From Leptospira neocaledonica (GTDB lineage: Bacteria; Spirochaetota; Leptospiria; Leptospirales; Leptospiraceae), in the NCBI RefSeq assembly GCF_002812205.1, contig NZ_NPEA01000008.1, positions 189,567 through 253,566 on the forward strand: a DNA stretch of 64,000 nt. Reading direction: 5' to 3'. Under the pieces are notes generated by a model. It searched no databases. It had not been told where the DNA came from and saw only the letters and a program-made list of their open reading frames with translations. A program made the position numbers and the translations under genes. This document shows, one piece after another, positions 29,027 through 42,014 of the stretch. The first letter of the stretch is position 1. Each line of letters opens with the position of its first letter.

Positions 29027-29304
29027 TCCTTTTCTTCCTCTTCTTCTGCAATGGAATTGTCCCTGCTTTCTATCCTTCTTGTGAGGGCTTCCACTCTTAA
29101 GTTGGAAAGGATCAAATGATTGGAGTCCGTGATTATGATGGACCTGGTTTTTTTTCCCTGGGTCGCGTCTACCAAACTGTTATTACTTTTGGCTTCGTTT
29201 CGGATTCTTTTTGCGGAAGCCGAATCCGAATGAATGATACCCACAATTTTGGAAACCATAACTATATTTCCAAAACCAACGTTCAAGACGCTAAATTGGG
29301 ACAT
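29023..29304 (-). CDS. remA: RemA/DUF370-family regulator
   Basis: 93 residues. The RemA signature is clear: [16 protein letters not shown] near residue 8, [33 protein letters not shown] near 46 and [10 protein letters not shown]. In Firmicutes RemA binds DNA and activates biofilm-matrix genes; it is often next to gmk, as here. An acidic tail (AEEEEEKD) replaces the usual end and encodes the ribosome site for gmk. It abuts the flagellar gene upstream by one base. Confidence 0.85.
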   Translation of the reverse strand: MSQFSVLNVGFGNIVMVSKIVGIIHSDSASAKRIRNEAKSNNSLVDATQGKKTRSIIITDSNHLILSNLRVEALTRRIESRDNSIAEEEEEKD

Positions 29305-30512
29305 TAGGTCCTCCTATTTCTCTCCAACCTAAATCTTTCGATAATGTCCACCTCACCGGTGGCGAGATCCAAGGCTTCTGAGATTTCTTCATGGGAATAG
29401 CCTTTTTTCAAGAGGAAAACTACCTTCTCAATTTTACTCGCCCCGTCTCCCAGGTCTTTTAGCGCAGTTTCAGAAGAAATTTTTACCGAATCCGGTTTCT
29501 GAGGAACGTAACCTGTCATTTTCCTTTCGAGAATTTTTCCAAAATTCTCTTCCAAAGGAATTTTATTGTCCGTCCTTTTGGATTTAGAACTCGTTTTTTT
29601 AGGACCTAATTCAGGAGTATAATCCGACTCCGCTTTTAAAGAGCCGCCGCTAATATCTTCCGGAAATTCAATTTTGTTCTCTTCAAATGGATCCCCATCT
29701 AAAGAAATATCGAATGTAGAACTTGGATTATACATTGGCTGAGGAGTTCTTGTTGGAGAAATTTCGGACATCAATTCGTGGGAATCTTTCCAACCCATTA
29801 CGTCTTTGATCTTCTTGCCGAAGTTTTTCAGAATTCCCAAAGTTCCCGAATCTTCTTCGACGGAAGAGACAGTTTCTTTTTTAAGATTTTTTCTTTCCGG
29901 ATCCAAGAATGGTTTAGGATTTTCCGGAGAATAATTTTCTCTCAAATTCTGTTTATAGAGCCTACCTACACCTTCTCCCGCTTTTGCCGCAAGTTCTTGT
30001 TTCCTAGACTCCAAGGATTCAATCGGATTCGATTTTAATTCTTTTTGTTTTTCCCGAATTAAAGTCAGATATTCGTTCTTAAATTTTTCCTCATCTGAAA
30101 TTTGAACTGTTTCCCTATGAGTAAGGATAGAAGGTTCTTCAGTTTCTAACTCTTCCTCTACGCTCTCGAATTCCAATATTGGTTCGGAAGAAATATTCTG
30201 TTTTTCTAATTTTGTCCCGTCGGTCGAAATTATTCTTTCTGGGAGAGATTCCAATTTTTGGAGGATGGATTTGTATTTATCCTCCAAGGAATCGGAACGT
30301 TGTACCAAAATTTTATAAGCTTGGATCTTGGAATTTAGAAGTTCTATCTGGCTTTCCGTTTCCGTTTGGATCTCGTCTACTAGAGTCCGGATCTCTTCGT
30401 TGATACGGCGGATCATATGAGAACGGATCCTCTTCGTCACTTGCGCGGATATACCTATGTACAAGCCTGCGGCTATGATAATATTTAAAAATAGGACCGT
30501 GAATAGTTCCAT
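29304..30512 (-). CDS. Membrane-anchored coiled-coil protein of the flagellar operon
   Basis: 402 residues from the ATG at 30512 (GGAAG nine bases upstream); an ATG at 30548 would add 12. An N-terminal membrane helix (about 4-24) leads to a coiled coil (about 30-100), a long disordered acidic middle and a C-terminal helix-turn-helix-like stretch (KKGYSHEEISEALDLATGEV) near residue 375 that resembles the end of YlxL/DUF6115-type proteins found next to sigma-28 genes. The function is unknown. The start of remA overlaps its stop by one base. Confidence 0.7.
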   Translation of the reverse strand: MELFTVLFLNIIIAAGLYIGISAQVTKRIRSHMIRRINEEIRTLVDEIQTETESQIELLNSKIQAYKILVQRSDSLEDKYKSILQKLESLPERIISTDGTKLEKQNISSEPILEFESVEEELETEEPSILTHRETVQISDEEKFKNEYLTLIREKQKELKSNPIESLESRKQELAAKAGEGVGRLYKQNLRENYSPENPKPFLDPERKNLKKETVSSVEEDSGTLGILKNFGKKIKDVMGWKDSHELMSEISPTRTPQPMYNPSSTFDISLDGDPFEENKIEFPEDISGGSLKAESDYTPELGPKKTSSKSKRTDNKIPLEENFGKILERKMTGYVPQKPDSVKISSETALKDLGDGASKIEKVVFLLKKGYSHEEISEALDLATGEVDIIERFRLERNRRT

Positions 30513-30575
30513 CGCGCGAGCTTCCTTTTCGAGGATTTCCAACAACATCCCTCGGAAAGCCGGTGCGAGTTTTTA

Positions 30576-30941
30576 TTAAGCTATATAGTCCACTGTAGAA
30601 CGAGTAGGCGTCCGAATTTCGGTTTTTCTACCGCTCTTATCATAGGAGAAAATTCTCTCCTTTCCACCCTCGGGTTTTGGCCCTTTAAAAGAACGGATTT
30701 CCTTTTCTATTTCTCCGATCCTTTGGGTGTATGAGTTACGAAGTCTTTCTCTATATTCCGGAGATAATGAAAAAGTTTCGGTGTACATCTGCACCGCATA
30801 CTTTTTATCTATGGAATACTCTCGGACCGATTTTTCGTTCTGAGCGATCACGTTCGAAAGAGTATGTGGGTTCTCCACCATAGTCCTTCGGACCAGATCG
30901 TTCGCGGCGCCGTATCCGGAAAGAGGTTCGTTCAGCCTCAT
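30576..30941 (-). CDS. Small hypothetical protein of the flagellar operon
   Basis: 121 residues, polar, with a central helical segment (about 55-90) and no signal peptide. The end is arginine- and threonine-rich. No family is recognised. It starts six bases after the fapA stop, so it is co-transcribed with the flagellar genes. Confidence 0.6.
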   Translation of the reverse strand: MRLNEPLSGYGAANDLVRRTMVENPHTLSNVIAQNEKSVREYSIDKKYAVQMYTETFSLSPEYRERLRNSYTQRIGEIEKEIRSFKGPKPEGGKERIFSYDKSGRKTEIRTPTRSTVDYIA

Positions 30942-30946
30942 ATCCT

Positions 30947-32929
30947 TTATTTTCCTCTAGATCTGTTTTTTCTCCAGTCTTTTTTATCCGGTTCAGGATC
31001 TTGGTACGGCAATTGTCGGATGACCCCATTCTCTTCCACGAAGGTCTTATGTTTGATTTCGTTGCGGGTCTTAAAGTCCGCACTTTTGATCTTAATGGTG
31101 ACCCCTCCGAATAGGGTCTTTTCAACGCTGATCTTACCGTTTGCAGCTCTTTCTTCAATATAAGCCTTGAGGTTCTGGATCTCGTTTTCGTATTCCCTTA
31201 CACGGACCTCCAGTTTTTCTGTAGCCTTACTGGTTTTGATCAGCTGTTGTTCATGGTCCTGGGTAAAAGAAGCAGGGTCATTTTCCTTTCTGGCCTTAAG
31301 TGTCTTAAGACTTTTAGAGATTTGTTCGAACTTGTCCTGGTTTTCGGCCAGTTTTTCTTCGTATTCAGAGATCTGTTTTAATACCTTAGGATCTGTTCCT
31401 ACAATAAGTTCGGTAGCAGGGTTGGCAGAAGATCCGATAACCTTGGCTGCGATCGTATCGGAAGCACGGATCGTACCTCCTACAATCTGTCCCCTCTTAC
31501 CGTTGGAGATTACTTTTCCACCGGCACTCACAAAACAATGTAGAATTCCCTCTTGGACCACCACGTCTTTTTCCGTGACGACAGTTGCATTCTGGATAAA
31601 CTTTGCGATTACGTTTCCACCTGTGGATTCTATACGAGCCTCGTCTCTTCCGGACACCCCTTGGCGAATGATAATATCTCCATCGGCTTCCACATTTGCT
31701 TTTTGAACTGTACCGTAGATTTCAATATTTCCAGCTGCCTTAACCGAATAATTGTCCTCTACGTTTCCGGTGATGATCACCGAGCCTAAGAATGTAACAT
31801 TACCTGTTTTGATACCGACATCTCCGTTGACTCTATAAACCGTTTCGACGGAGAGCCTACCGCTTGCATAGACAACTTGTCCGTTCACCTCTGCGGTAAG
31901 TTTGGTCCTGTCTTCGGAAAGGATCGTTCCTTTTCCTTGTTTGAGTTCCGTATCTAGTCCGTCTTTTGCAGGTAGAAGTTCGTTGAATAATGTGCGTCCG
32001 TATTTCCCTCTTTCTGCAGGGATTTTTTCGGCCAGAAGTTGTCCCACCACTACGTTCTCGATCAGATCCATGTCCTTGTAGTCCACTTTTCCGGATTCGT
32101 CTTCTCGGAAGACTACCTTCTTACTGATGCGAACATGATAGATGACCTGTGCGTTCTTTCCGTTTATAGGAGGATCTCCTTCTGCTGCTGTGAAAGGTTG
32201 GTTATAGAATTCGTCCTCCAACCTTTTTTGGATCTCTTCCTCTTTTACTCCGTATTTGATTCCGGCATTCTTGAGATAATTGACTACGTCTTTTACTTCT
32301 AGATCTCTTCCCGCAGGTTTTGGAGGGATGAAAGTGATCTTTGCTTTCATCTTATCAGGAGCAATATCCAATACCATTTTGCCCTCGGCTCCTTGCCTTG
32401 GTTTCATATTGGAAATATAGATAGGTTCTCCCTTGGTTTCTTTGACTATCTTACGGATCTGGTTATCATCTACCTCGTTGATTCCTCGGACAGAAAGCCT
32501 GCGAGAAACTTCTGAAAGTTCGATCGCTTTTCCTTCTCCAGAAGGTGGATAGATTGTGAGGTAAGTTCCATTCCTGAAAATTTGAACGACTGCTCTTCCG
32601 TCTCTGTCTTTAGGTTGTAAGAACTCCTTAAGATCTTTAGAGACTAGTTTGCCTGATCCGCCTGTTAATTTTTTATCCAGCTCGGAGAGTTCGTCTAAGA
32701 ATGTATCTTCCGGTAGAATAGATGCTCTGATATGCCAAGGCTCAGAGCCGAAAAATTTTCTCTTTCCGCGTTTAATTACTATATAATCGAGTTCGTGTGA
32801 TTTTCTTTTGAGATGAGCGGCTGCCAGCTGCAGACATTTTTCCAATGTAGGAGCTATAACTTCTACCTGCTCATTTTGGAGCTTGTCTAGTTCTTTGGTT
32901 TGGTCTTTTAGAAAGGATGTAAGACTCAA
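30947..32929 (-). CDS. FapA/DUF342-family protein
   Basis: 660 residues, normal for the FapA family. An N-terminal region (1-110) has a Jag-N/KH-like pattern, the DUF342 beta-solenoid occupies the centre (about 240-470, runs of short strands such as [21 protein letters not shown] in pieces GDVGIKTGN and [11 protein letters not shown]), and a C-terminal coiled coil follows (about 515-590, [19 protein letters not shown]). The gene lies directly after fliA in the motility operon. FapA-like proteins are linked to flagellar placement in other bacteria; the role here is inferred. Confidence 0.85.
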   Translation of the reverse strand: MSLTSFLKDQTKELDKLQNEQVEVIAPTLEKCLQLAAAHLKRKSHELDYIVIKRGKRKFFGSEPWHIRASILPEDTFLDELSELDKKLTGGSGKLVSKDLKEFLQPKDRDGRAVVQIFRNGTYLTIYPPSGEGKAIELSEVSRRLSVRGINEVDDNQIRKIVKETKGEPIYISNMKPRQGAEGKMVLDIAPDKMKAKITFIPPKPAGRDLEVKDVVNYLKNAGIKYGVKEEEIQKRLEDEFYNQPFTAAEGDPPINGKNAQVIYHVRISKKVVFREDESGKVDYKDMDLIENVVVGQLLAEKIPAERGKYGRTLFNELLPAKDGLDTELKQGKGTILSEDRTKLTAEVNGQVVYASGRLSVETVYRVNGDVGIKTGNVTFLGSVIITGNVEDNYSVKAAGNIEIYGTVQKANVEADGDIIIRQGVSGRDEARIESTGGNVIAKFIQNATVVTEKDVVVQEGILHCFVSAGGKVISNGKRGQIVGGTIRASDTIAAKVIGSSANPATELIVGTDPKVLKQISEYEEKLAENQDKFEQISKSLKTLKARKENDPASFTQDHEQQLIKTSKATEKLEVRVREYENEIQNLKAYIEERAANGKISVEKTLFGGVTIKIKSADFKTRNEIKHKTFVEENGVIRQLPYQDPEPDKKDWRKNRSRGK

Positions 32930-32953
32930 GAACCTTTGCCCCCGTTCAGTATA

Positions 32954-33754
32954 TTATTTTTTACTAATAACCGATTTCACCTTTCCTAATTTACTACGAA
33001 GCCTTGCGACAGCTCTCGTATGAAGTTGGGAAATCCTAGATTCGGTTACTTCCAATACTTCTCCGATCTCTTTTAAGGTTAGATCTTCGTAATAATAAAG
33101 AACGATTACTTTTTTTTCTTTGTCCGGAAGGGTCTTGATCGCTTCCACGATCACGTTTTTAATCTCTTCTTTTTCGATGATTGTGTCCGGGTTCATATTC
33201 ATCGGAGATTCTAATGTCTCCATGAAAGAAACCTCGTCGTTCTCATCACCAAGGAACCAAATATCATTTAAAGAGACGAGTGACGTGCCGCTGATCTTAG
33301 TAAGAAGTGAGTTAAATTCCTCGACGGAGATTCCCATTTCTTTTGCGATCGCCTCATCTTCTACATGAGCGCCTTCTTTGTTCTCGAGCATCCCGATAAT
33401 TTGCTCCAACTGTTTCGCTTTTTGGCGAATGGAGCGAGGAATCCAGTCGATGGATCGAAGTTCATCGAAGATAGAACCTCTGATACGAGTCATCGCATAG
33501 GTTTTAAATTTGATCTGTCTATCCGGATCGAATTTTTCGATCGCATCTAAAAGACCAAACACACCGTAGGAAACTAGATCATCGAACTCAACGTTCTGAG
33601 GCATACCGATCGCGATACGACCAGCCACATGTTTGACTAGAGGAGAATATTTTTCTACAAGATAACTGCGAATATTCTGGTCTTTAGTTGCCCTATAGGA
33701 CTTCCAAAGCTCGGTTTCATCCGTATTATTGTATTTTTCGAAAAGTTTGGACAT
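32954..33754 (-). CDS. fliA: FliA, flagellar RNA polymerase sigma factor (sigma-28, FliA/WhiG type)
   Basis: 266 residues. Region 2 contains [20 protein letters not shown] near residue 55 and the [19 protein letters not shown] block near 90 that is specific to the FliA/WhiG class. Region 3 is present, and region 4 has the HTH in [20 protein letters not shown] near 228. FliA directs transcription of late flagellar and chemotaxis genes. Two 12-base direct repeats lie upstream. fapA follows after 24 bases. Confidence 0.95.
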   Translation of the reverse strand: MSKLFEKYNNTDETELWKSYRATKDQNIRSYLVEKYSPLVKHVAGRIAIGMPQNVEFDDLVSYGVFGLLDAIEKFDPDRQIKFKTYAMTRIRGSIFDELRSIDWIPRSIRQKAKQLEQIIGMLENKEGAHVEDEAIAKEMGISVEEFNSLLTKISGTSLVSLNDIWFLGDENDEVSFMETLESPMNMNPDTIIEKEEIKNVIVEAIKTLPDKEKKVIVLYYYEDLTLKEIGEVLEVTESRISQLHTRAVARLRSKLGKVKSVISKK

Positions 33755-33817
33755 AACAACGGAATAGAATGGTCCTCTGCTTAAGAGTGTCGTGGACCAA
33801 ACCGATTTGCAATAGCA

Positions 33818-33860
33818 TTTTTTGTCTCAAAAACGGGAAATCAAGCAGTTTTTTGTCTCA
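33818..33860 (-). repeat. Direct repeat pair upstream of fliA
   Basis: TTTTTTGTCTCA occurs at 33818-33829 and 33849-33860 (plus-strand reading), 31 bases apart and each preceded by AGCA or AGCAG. They lie about 64-106 bases before the fliA start and could bind a regulator. Confidence 0.4.
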
Positions 33861-33905
33861 TTGGGTTTCTGGGCAGATTTAGGCTAAAATCTCCAGACAA
33901 ACTGC

Positions 33906-33923
33906 ATGTTGGAGTTCCTACAT
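33906..33923. repeat. Short palindromic repeat (copy d)
   Basis: ATGTTGGAGTTCCTACAT, an interrupted palindrome of the same type as the copies at 16101, 18438 and 18471, in the gap between the flhG-adjacent gene and fliA. Confidence 0.5.
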
Positions 33924-33960
33924 TCCGGGAATTTGATACTCTTAGGATGAAATTCTCAAA

Positions 33961-33996
33961 GTCGGAATTCCGACAAATCAGGAATCCTGTCGGAAA
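33961..33996. terminator. Overlapping alternative hairpins between the membrane-protein gene and fliA
   Basis: GTCGGAATTCCGAC (33961-33974) is a perfect palindrome. Its second half TTCCGACA (33969-33976) also pairs perfectly with TGTCGGAA (33989-33996). The two structures exclude each other. The T-run follows on the plus strand, not on the coding strand, so termination of the minus-strand transcript is uncertain. Confidence 0.4.
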
Positions 33997-34004
33997 GATT
34001 TTTA

Positions 34005-34490
34005 CTATTTTTCCTGGTTGCCGTCGTCTTTCGCGAGCATGGTCCGGATCGCTTCCGCCATCAACTTAGGCTCATTTTTGATCGCAATATTTTCCACAAT
34101 GATATGATCTCCGAATTTATCCGCTTTTTTACGCGGGATTCCGCTCGCAGCTGCCCGGATTTCGTCCGCGCTACTTGGAGAATCAAAATGAACGGTAGAA
34201 GTGTCCATATCCGCATGTTCCGAATGGGAATGGCGCCCCCCGCCTTCCAGACCGTCTTCGTCTCCGCCGACATAAGCTCCGGTGAAATTGCGCAGAAGGT
34301 CCAAAAACTCGGGGACCTTCATTTCTAAAATGGTATATACTCCGAATCCGAAAACGGCCATACCGACCGTGGACAAAAAGGTAATGAATGCAATATGGCC
34401 GAAGTAATTTCCGACCATGATTCCGCAGACCAGACTTATGATGAGCCCTAAAAGGGAAAAAAGTACGAGAAAACCGATCTGTAGGTTCAC
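34005..34490 (-). CDS. Small membrane protein of the flagellar operon
   Basis: 161 residues. Two membrane helices (about 5-27 and 32-55) are followed by a glycine- and histidine-rich linker ([10 protein letters not shown] near residue 85) and a soluble C-terminal helix. No family is recognised. It overlaps the flhG stop by four bases, which ties its expression to flagellar placement genes. The histidine cluster could bind metal, but that is speculative. Confidence 0.65.
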   Translation of the reverse strand: MNLQIGFLVLFSLLGLIISLVCGIMVGNYFGHIAFITFLSTVGMAVFGFGVYTILEMKVPEFLDLLRNFTGAYVGGDEDGLEGGGRHSHSEHADMDTSTVHFDSPSSADEIRAAASGIPRKKADKFGDHIIVENIAIKNEPKLMAEAIRTMLAKDDGNQEK

Positions 34491-35392
34491 TCTTCCTCGC
34501 TCTGTTGTTTTTCTCTAACGTCCACGAAATTGAAGAATTTTTTGAAGAAGCCGGTGATTCCGGAATCATCTCCACCATCCATTTCTTGGTTTAGTAGAGA
34601 ATATGTGATCCGATTCAAACAAGCTGCAGCTTTACTCTTAGGCGAATGGATAATATACGGCTTTTGTTCCCGGATACTTTTTTCGACCTCGTCGTCTTGG
34701 AAGATAAATCCTAAATTTTCGACTCGTACTTCTAAGAATTGGCCAGAAATATCGATCACACGATCGGCAACCTTCTTCCCTTCGATAGCGGAACGTACAC
34801 GGTTCACTACCATCTTGAGATTTTTGTCCCTACTTTGGGAAACAATTGCTTTGATCAATCCGTAAGAATCTGTGATTGCAGTAGGCTCAGGTGTAGTAAC
34901 TACGATCACATCGTCCGCAGGAAGTGTAAGCCCGATTACGTTAGAGCTGATTCCCGCTCCGGTATCTATGATCATATAATCATAGGAATCCAGATCAGCG
35001 AATCCTTTGATCAAATTATTTCTTTGGGTATCGTTCAGGTTCGCAAGTTGAGAATACCCGCTAGCACCCGCGATGATATCTACTCCTTCCGGAGCTTGGA
35101 TGATAATGTCCTTTAAACTTTTATGTCCCTTGACTACGTGATATAAATTGTATTTAGGGATGATCCCTAAGATCACATTCACGTTAGCAAGTCCTAGATC
35201 TCCGTCGAATACAAGGACCTTCTGTCCCGCCTTAGCCATTGAAATGGCTAGGTTTACGGAGATAGTACTTTTACCGACCCCACCCTTTCCGGAAGCGATC
35301 GCTATAATCTTAGTCATAGGTTTGGTTGAAGACACGAGTTTCAAACTCGTATTACCCTCGGTAAGTTTCCGCAACTGAGTCGCTTGGTCCAT
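34487..35392 (-). CDS. flhG: FlhG, MinD-like ATPase controlling flagellar number
   Basis: 301 residues. The N-terminal DQATQLR matches the DQAxxLR element with which FlhG stimulates the FlhF GTPase. The deviant Walker [10 protein letters not shown] near residue 34, switch I/II pieces [11 protein letters not shown] and IDTGAG, and [16 protein letters not shown] follow MinD-family order. It is expected to cap the number of flagella in concert with FlhF, encoded 41 bases upstream. Confidence 0.93.
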   Translation of the reverse strand: MDQATQLRKLTEGNTSLKLVSSTKPMTKIIAIASGKGGVGKSTISVNLAISMAKAGQKVLVFDGDLGLANVNVILGIIPKYNLYHVVKGHKSLKDIIIQAPEGVDIIAGASGYSQLANLNDTQRNNLIKGFADLDSYDYMIIDTGAGISSNVIGLTLPADDVIVVTTPEPTAITDSYGLIKAIVSQSRDKNLKMVVNRVRSAIEGKKVADRVIDISGQFLEVRVENLGFIFQDDEVEKSIREQKPYIIHSPKSKAAACLNRITYSLLNQEMDGGDDSGITGFFKKFFNFVDVREKQQSEEE

Positions 35393-35433
35393 CCTAACCT
35401 CTTTCTCTGGGACTTAGGTTTTCTACCGAAACC

Positions 35434-36708
35434 TTAGGCGGAGAATACTTCTCCACGGATCTCGATGATTTTTTCCGGATTTACTGCGCATTCAGCGAGT
35501 TGGTGTTTTTCCGCTGGGATCATATCGAAGGGAACTTCTTGGCCAACACTTAAATGGGTAAAACCCTTATTAAGTGTATCGGCTAGTTCCAGAAATCCAC
35601 CCAAAAATTCCGCTTCGTCCAGTTTAGTTAATAAAATTCTACGGAATCCAAGGGGTTCGTAGGCTTTCATTACGGAGTGGGTGTGATGATACGAAGATGT
35701 GGCGGATAATACAAGGATATTTTCAACGTTGTCCCTTTCTCCGAATGCGGACAAGTATCCGTACATTTTGCTAAGCTGGTCCACATTACGATGGCTATAA
35801 CCCGCAGTATCTATCAAGATCAGTTCCGATCCGTCTCTTGCTAGGGTCTCCTGAAAACGTTTCAGATCTTTTACTGCATAAAAAGGCATTTCCATGGTAT
35901 CCGCGTAGCGTTTTAGCTGCTCGATTGCCGCGATCCTGTAGTTATCAGTCGTGTACAAGGACACTGTTTTCCCCATATGAAGATGGTACTTAGCGGCTAG
36001 TTTTGCGATACTTGTTGTCTTTCCGCTGCCGGTAGGTCCCACAAAGAAGACTACTTTTCTCTGTCCTCTTCTGGTTCCTTTAAAAATATCCGGCTCCACC
36101 TGCACTCTTTCAGAAAGAACTTCTACAATTTTTTCCTGAACTGCAACTGTACGGGAGCGATCCAAAGGAGAAAGTCTCTGTTCTGCTTGGGAAATAATTT
36201 CTTCCGAATATGCCTCGCTCATTCCTTCTCGAACAAGCTTATCCCTCATTTTAAGGATATTAGAATCTTGCTCTTTACGGACCGATCTGGAAAATTTTGG
36301 TTCGAATTCTTTCGAGAAAGAAAGTCCTAAATTTTCCTCCGATTCGATGGCTTCCGAAGTGACTTCTATCAGTTCCTTTGGCAAGGAGGAAACTCTAGGG
36401 CGAGAAGTTCTTTCTTCCCAGCTAGGCAATTCTTCCAGGCTTCTTCTTTTTTCGGAACCCAAAGTGGATTTCTGTTTTAATAGTTCTTTTAGGTCTTGGA
36501 GTTTTTTCTCCACCTTCTCTCTGGAACTTGCCTTTTCAGGGATACCAACTTGGATCTCCACGATCTTGCGAGCCATGAGTCCAGTTCCAAACACCCCTCC
36601 TTCGGTCAAAATTCTATGTTCGATGACATGGGCTTCAGGGCCATACTTCATCTTCATCTGCATTAGGCAATCCTGTAGATCCTTGCCCCTAATCTTTGCG
36701 AAATCCAT
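35434..36708 (-). CDS. flhF: FlhF, SRP-type GTPase for flagellar placement
   Basis: 424 residues. A basic and disordered N-domain region (1-200) precedes the NG domain: G1 [19 protein letters not shown] near residue 217, DTAG near 298 and TKLD near 360. FlhF marks the site where a flagellum is built, at the cell pole, and is recycled by FlhG. Gene order flhA-flhF-flhG-fliA is the classical one. Confidence 0.95.
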   Translation of the reverse strand: MDFAKIRGKDLQDCLMQMKMKYGPEAHVIEHRILTEGGVFGTGLMARKIVEIQVGIPEKASSREKVEKKLQDLKELLKQKSTLGSEKRRSLEELPSWEERTSRPRVSSLPKELIEVTSEAIESEENLGLSFSKEFEPKFSRSVRKEQDSNILKMRDKLVREGMSEAYSEEIISQAEQRLSPLDRSRTVAVQEKIVEVLSERVQVEPDIFKGTRRGQRKVVFFVGPTGSGKTTSIAKLAAKYHLHMGKTVSLYTTDNYRIAAIEQLKRYADTMEMPFYAVKDLKRFQETLARDGSELILIDTAGYSHRNVDQLSKMYGYLSAFGERDNVENILVLSATSSYHHTHSVMKAYEPLGFRRILLTKLDEAEFLGGFLELADTLNKGFTHLSVGQEVPFDMIPAEKHQLAECAVNPEKIIEIRGEVFSA

Positions 36709-36746
36709 GCTATCCTCCTATTTTTCGATTAAAATATTACGTTTTT

Positions 36747-38864
<2,118 letters not shown>

Positions 38865-38879
38865 AATATTCTCCTAGGT

Positions 38880-40115
38880 TTAAGAAGCGTTTCGGAACGC
38901 TTTCCGGAAAGATTCGAGTTTTGTAAAGATCACACTAAGTGCAGTATAGAATTTAGCAGGAACTTCCTGGCCAATTTCCACCTCATCATAGAGTGTTCTT
39001 GCCATAGGTCGATCCTCGACTGTAACGATATCATTCGCTTTTGCTACCCGAATAATACGTAATGCGAAATCATCCACGCCCTTTGCGATCACAACAGGTG
39101 CTCTGTGTTTGTTGGGCTTATATTCCAATGCTACAGCAAAGTGAGTCGGGTTCGTAATGACCACGTCTGCCTTGGGAACTTCTGCCAGCATTTTGCTTTT
39201 TTTGATCTGGTCTCTAGCCATCTGCCTTCTTCTTGCTTGTAAAGAAGGATCCCCATCTTGTTCCTTCATTTCTCTTTTGGATTCGGAAGGAGTCATTTTG
39301 AGCGCTTCTTCATATTCGTATCTTTGGAAGAAGTAATCCCCGATGCTGATCGCGAGTAATAATATCCCTACTACTATAAAAATTTTGAATGCTGTATAAG
39401 TGATCAATGCCACGGATTCTTCAAGACCCATATTCCCAAGCATTAAGATCTTAAAGAAGTCCTTCTCAATTACAAAGTAGGAAACCCAGGCAATAGCAGC
39501 TACTTTAACTAGAGATTTAGCCAACCCGAATAAGGTCTGTCGGTTCGGAAGTACCTTTTTGAAATTCGGGCGTATCCTTCCGAAATTGAATGCAAGAGCT
39601 CTAGGCGCGAATAAAAATCCTGTTTGGACAACATTACCTACAATCGCAGCCACCACAGTAATTCCCATTAAAGGAAGGAGTAGCTGAGTAATATCCACAA
39701 GCGCATTATTCAAAAGTGCACTTACTGTTTCAGAACTAATCACATTCGCAGAACGTATTCCGAAAAAATATTTTCTCAAAAGATAATAAGATCTCATGAA
39801 AAAATATTCTCCCATGAGATACATGAGTATGATCCCTGCAAGTAGCACGATGGAAGATGCAACTTCGGGACTTTTAGGAACATTCCCTTTTTCTCTTTCT
39901 TCCCTTCTTCTTCTTTCGCTAGCGGGTTGTGTACGACCTTCGTCTTCTGCGGCGAATAATTGGAGGTCGATGCGGAAAGGAACGGTCGCAGGAATTGGCT
40001 GAGTGTACGCAATCGTATGTTGGAATTCCAACTTACGCACATGAAGTCTATGTTGAAGCTCCAACATGACAGTCTTAGAGAAAAATTCCCGTATCTTCCT
40101 CCAAAAGGATCCCAT
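38880..40115 (-). CDS. flhB: FlhB, export gate and substrate-specificity switch
   Basis: 411 residues from the ATG at 40115, which overlaps the fliR stop as TAATG (an ATG at 40127 would add four). The canonical FlhB start ([18 protein letters not shown]) appears only near residue 50, so there is an unusual ~48-residue basic N-terminal extension. Four membrane helices follow, then the cytoplasmic domain with the autocleavage motif NPTH in [15 protein letters not shown] near 310. Cleavage there switches export from rod/hook to filament subunits. Confidence 0.95.
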   Translation of the reverse strand: MGSFWRKIREFFSKTVMLELQHRLHVRKLEFQHTIAYTQPIPATVPFRIDLQLFAAEDEGRTQPASERRRREEREKGNVPKSPEVASSIVLLAGIILMYLMGEYFFMRSYYLLRKYFFGIRSANVISSETVSALLNNALVDITQLLLPLMGITVVAAIVGNVVQTGFLFAPRALAFNFGRIRPNFKKVLPNRQTLFGLAKSLVKVAAIAWVSYFVIEKDFFKILMLGNMGLEESVALITYTAFKIFIVVGILLLAISIGDYFFQRYEYEEALKMTPSESKREMKEQDGDPSLQARRRQMARDQIKKSKMLAEVPKADVVITNPTHFAVALEYKPNKHRAPVVIAKGVDDFALRIIRVAKANDIVTVEDRPMARTLYDEVEIGQEVPAKFYTALSVIFTKLESFRKAFRNAS

Positions 40116-40894
40116 TAGTTTGGCCATCCTTTCAACATTAGGTTCATCTTCTCAAAAGAAAGTTGGAATGCATTGTCCATCTGAGTGATCAAAAATGGAA
40201 CAATTAGAATCATTACCACAAGACCGATCGCAATCTTGATCGGAAAACTCAACTGTAAGATATTCAATTGAGGAGCTGCCTTACCCATCAAGGCTTCTGA
40301 CACTGTGACTAAGAATAGAACTCCGAGTATCGGTAGGGAAATTTTGAAAGCGACGAGGAACATAGCACCGATCGCTTCTTCCATCGCTTTGTAAAGCCCG
40401 TCTTGGATCTCTGGCACAAGTTTTAAAACTTGTACCTTCTCAAAAGAATATACCAAACTTTCGAAAAGAAAACGGTAAGCTCCCAAAGACAAAAACAAAA
40501 GCATACCTAACATATTCTTTAAAGTACTGATCACAGGAAGACTTGTTTGGGAAATCGGATCTAAGATCTCCGCATACCCGAAACCAAGCTGAACGTTAAA
40601 AAATTCTCCCGCCATCTGGAATGAGGAAAATACCAAACTTACCAAAAATCCCATGAGGACTCCGATCAGAACCTCAGCCATCACAACTAGACCGTAATCA
40701 GTCATATTGCCTGGAATCGGAGGAACAAATGAGGCACTTACAGGAAATAGAATCACGGAGATCAAAAAACCAAGAGTCATCCTTTGAGGAAAACTAATCG
40801 AGGCAAAGGAGAACACAGGAGCCACCGATAGAAGCCCCACGATCCTTGCCAGGATCAGAAGAAACACTTGGAAATTTCCGATAAAGTATTCCAT
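40115..40894 (-). CDS. fliR: FliR, flagellar export gate protein
   Basis: 259 residues with six predicted membrane helices spread over the protein and conserved FliR pieces: [13 protein letters not shown] near residue 34, [17 protein letters not shown] near 80 and [20 protein letters not shown] in two halves near 183. It forms part of the FliPQR export channel. It follows fliQ by nine bases and its stop overlaps the flhB start. Confidence 0.95.
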   Translation of the reverse strand: MEYFIGNFQVFLLILARIVGLLSVAPVFSFASISFPQRMTLGFLISVILFPVSASFVPPIPGNMTDYGLVVMAEVLIGVLMGFLVSLVFSSFQMAGEFFNVQLGFGYAEILDPISQTSLPVISTLKNMLGMLLFLSLGAYRFLFESLVYSFEKVQVLKLVPEIQDGLYKAMEEAIGAMFLVAFKISLPILGVLFLVTVSEALMGKAAPQLNILQLSFPIKIAIGLVVMILIVPFLITQMDNAFQLSFEKMNLMLKGWPN

Positions 40895-40903
40895 TTTTCT
40901 AAT

Positions 40904-41167
40904 CTAAAACTTCTCTATCATTAGGAAAAGATCCCTGGTATAATCTGTCATAGTTTGGAGCATCCAACCTGCAAAGATCACGATCACTGCAAAAATGGAT
41001 AATAACTTAGGAACAAAAGCGATTGTTGGCTCCTGTATTGAAGTTGTGGTTTGTAAAATACCGATAATAAGTCCAACCACCATCGCAGTCAGCAAAATGG
41101 GAGAAGAAAGTTTGAGAGTCACAAACAATGCGTCTCGTATCAGAGTAATTGCATCTACTTCCGTCAT
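40904..41167 (-). CDS. fliQ: FliQ, flagellar export gate protein
   Basis: 87 residues (family about 89). Two membrane helices, about 13-38 and 50-72, flank the conserved [18 protein letters not shown] segment near residue 38. Four copies of FliQ assemble in the export channel with FliP and FliR. Its ATG overlaps the fliP stop by four bases. Confidence 0.96.
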   Translation of the reverse strand: MTEVDAITLIRDALFVTLKLSSPILLTAMVVGLIIGILQTTTSIQEPTIAFVPKLLSIFAVIVIFAGWMLQTMTDYTRDLFLMIEKF

Positions 41168-42006
41168 TTATAACTCCTTACGAGCTCGTAGACGATTAAA
41201 TTCCAACCATCCACAAGAACGAATAAGATCAATTTAAACGGCAAACTCACCATCACAGGAGGAAGCATATTCAAACCCATAGAAAGAAGTGCGGAAGCTA
41301 CTACAAGGTCCACTACGATAAACGGAATAAATATGATAATCCCGATCCAAAAGGCCTTCTTGATCTCAGAAAGCATAAACGCGGGAATGAGAACGTAATT
41401 CGGAACATCGTCGAAGGATTCCACATTCTCCACTTTTCCGATCTTTAAGAACAAAGCCACATCCTTGGCACCGCTTGTCCCGATTTGTCTCATCATAAAT
41501 TCTCTAAGTGGGACCATAGACTTATCGAAAAATTCGTTTGTGTCTATCTTACCTTCCATGTACGGATTCAGACCTTTCTCGTACACGATATTCAAGGTAG
41601 GCGCCATGATGAAAAAGGTCATAAATAATGCGAGCCCCACCATCACCTGGTTAGGCGGAAGGTTCTGGATAGAAAGTGCTCTTCTTACAAAATCCAAAAC
41701 GATAACTATCTTAGTGAAAGAAGTCAAAGACATCACGATGGCAGGAGCCAAAGAAAGAATGGTCACTAAAAACAGGATCATGAGAGAAAGACTTGTTTCT
41801 CTCGGGCCTTTAGCCTCATTCACATTGATATTCAGATTTGGAATAGGAATCCTAGGTGCGTTTGCCTGAGCAAAAGTTTCCTCGGGAATCGCCAAGATCA
41901 AAACGGCAAAAAGAAGCACTCCAGAAAGTATCTTCCACATAACCGATTTATGTCTCATACTTTCGGAAAACTTTTTCCCTGCCTTTATAGCAAACCCCTC
42001 TCCCAC
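41164..42006 (-). CDS. fliP: FliP, flagellar export gate protein
   Basis: 280 residues from the GTG at 42006, which has AGGGGG five bases upstream; an ATG at 41955 is an alternative. After a signal-like N-terminus (about 24-46, cleaved near ETFAQA), four membrane helices occur with family motifs [16 protein letters not shown] near residue 100, [19 protein letters not shown] (19 residues) near 116 and the C-terminal [20 protein letters not shown]. FliP is the core of the export channel. Confidence 0.95.
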   Translation of the reverse strand: MGEGFAIKAGKKFSESMRHKSVMWKILSGVLLFAVLILAIPEETFAQANAPRIPIPNLNINVNEAKGPRETSLSLMILFLVTILSLAPAIVMSLTSFTKIVIVLDFVRRALSIQNLPPNQVMVGLALFMTFFIMAPTLNIVYEKGLNPYMEGKIDTNEFFDKSMVPLREFMMRQIGTSGAKDVALFLKIGKVENVESFDDVPNYVLIPAFMLSEIKKAFWIGIIIFIPFIVVDLVVASALLSMGLNMLPPVMVSLPFKLILFVLVDGWNLIVYELVRSYK

Positions 42007-42014
42007 TTTTCCCC

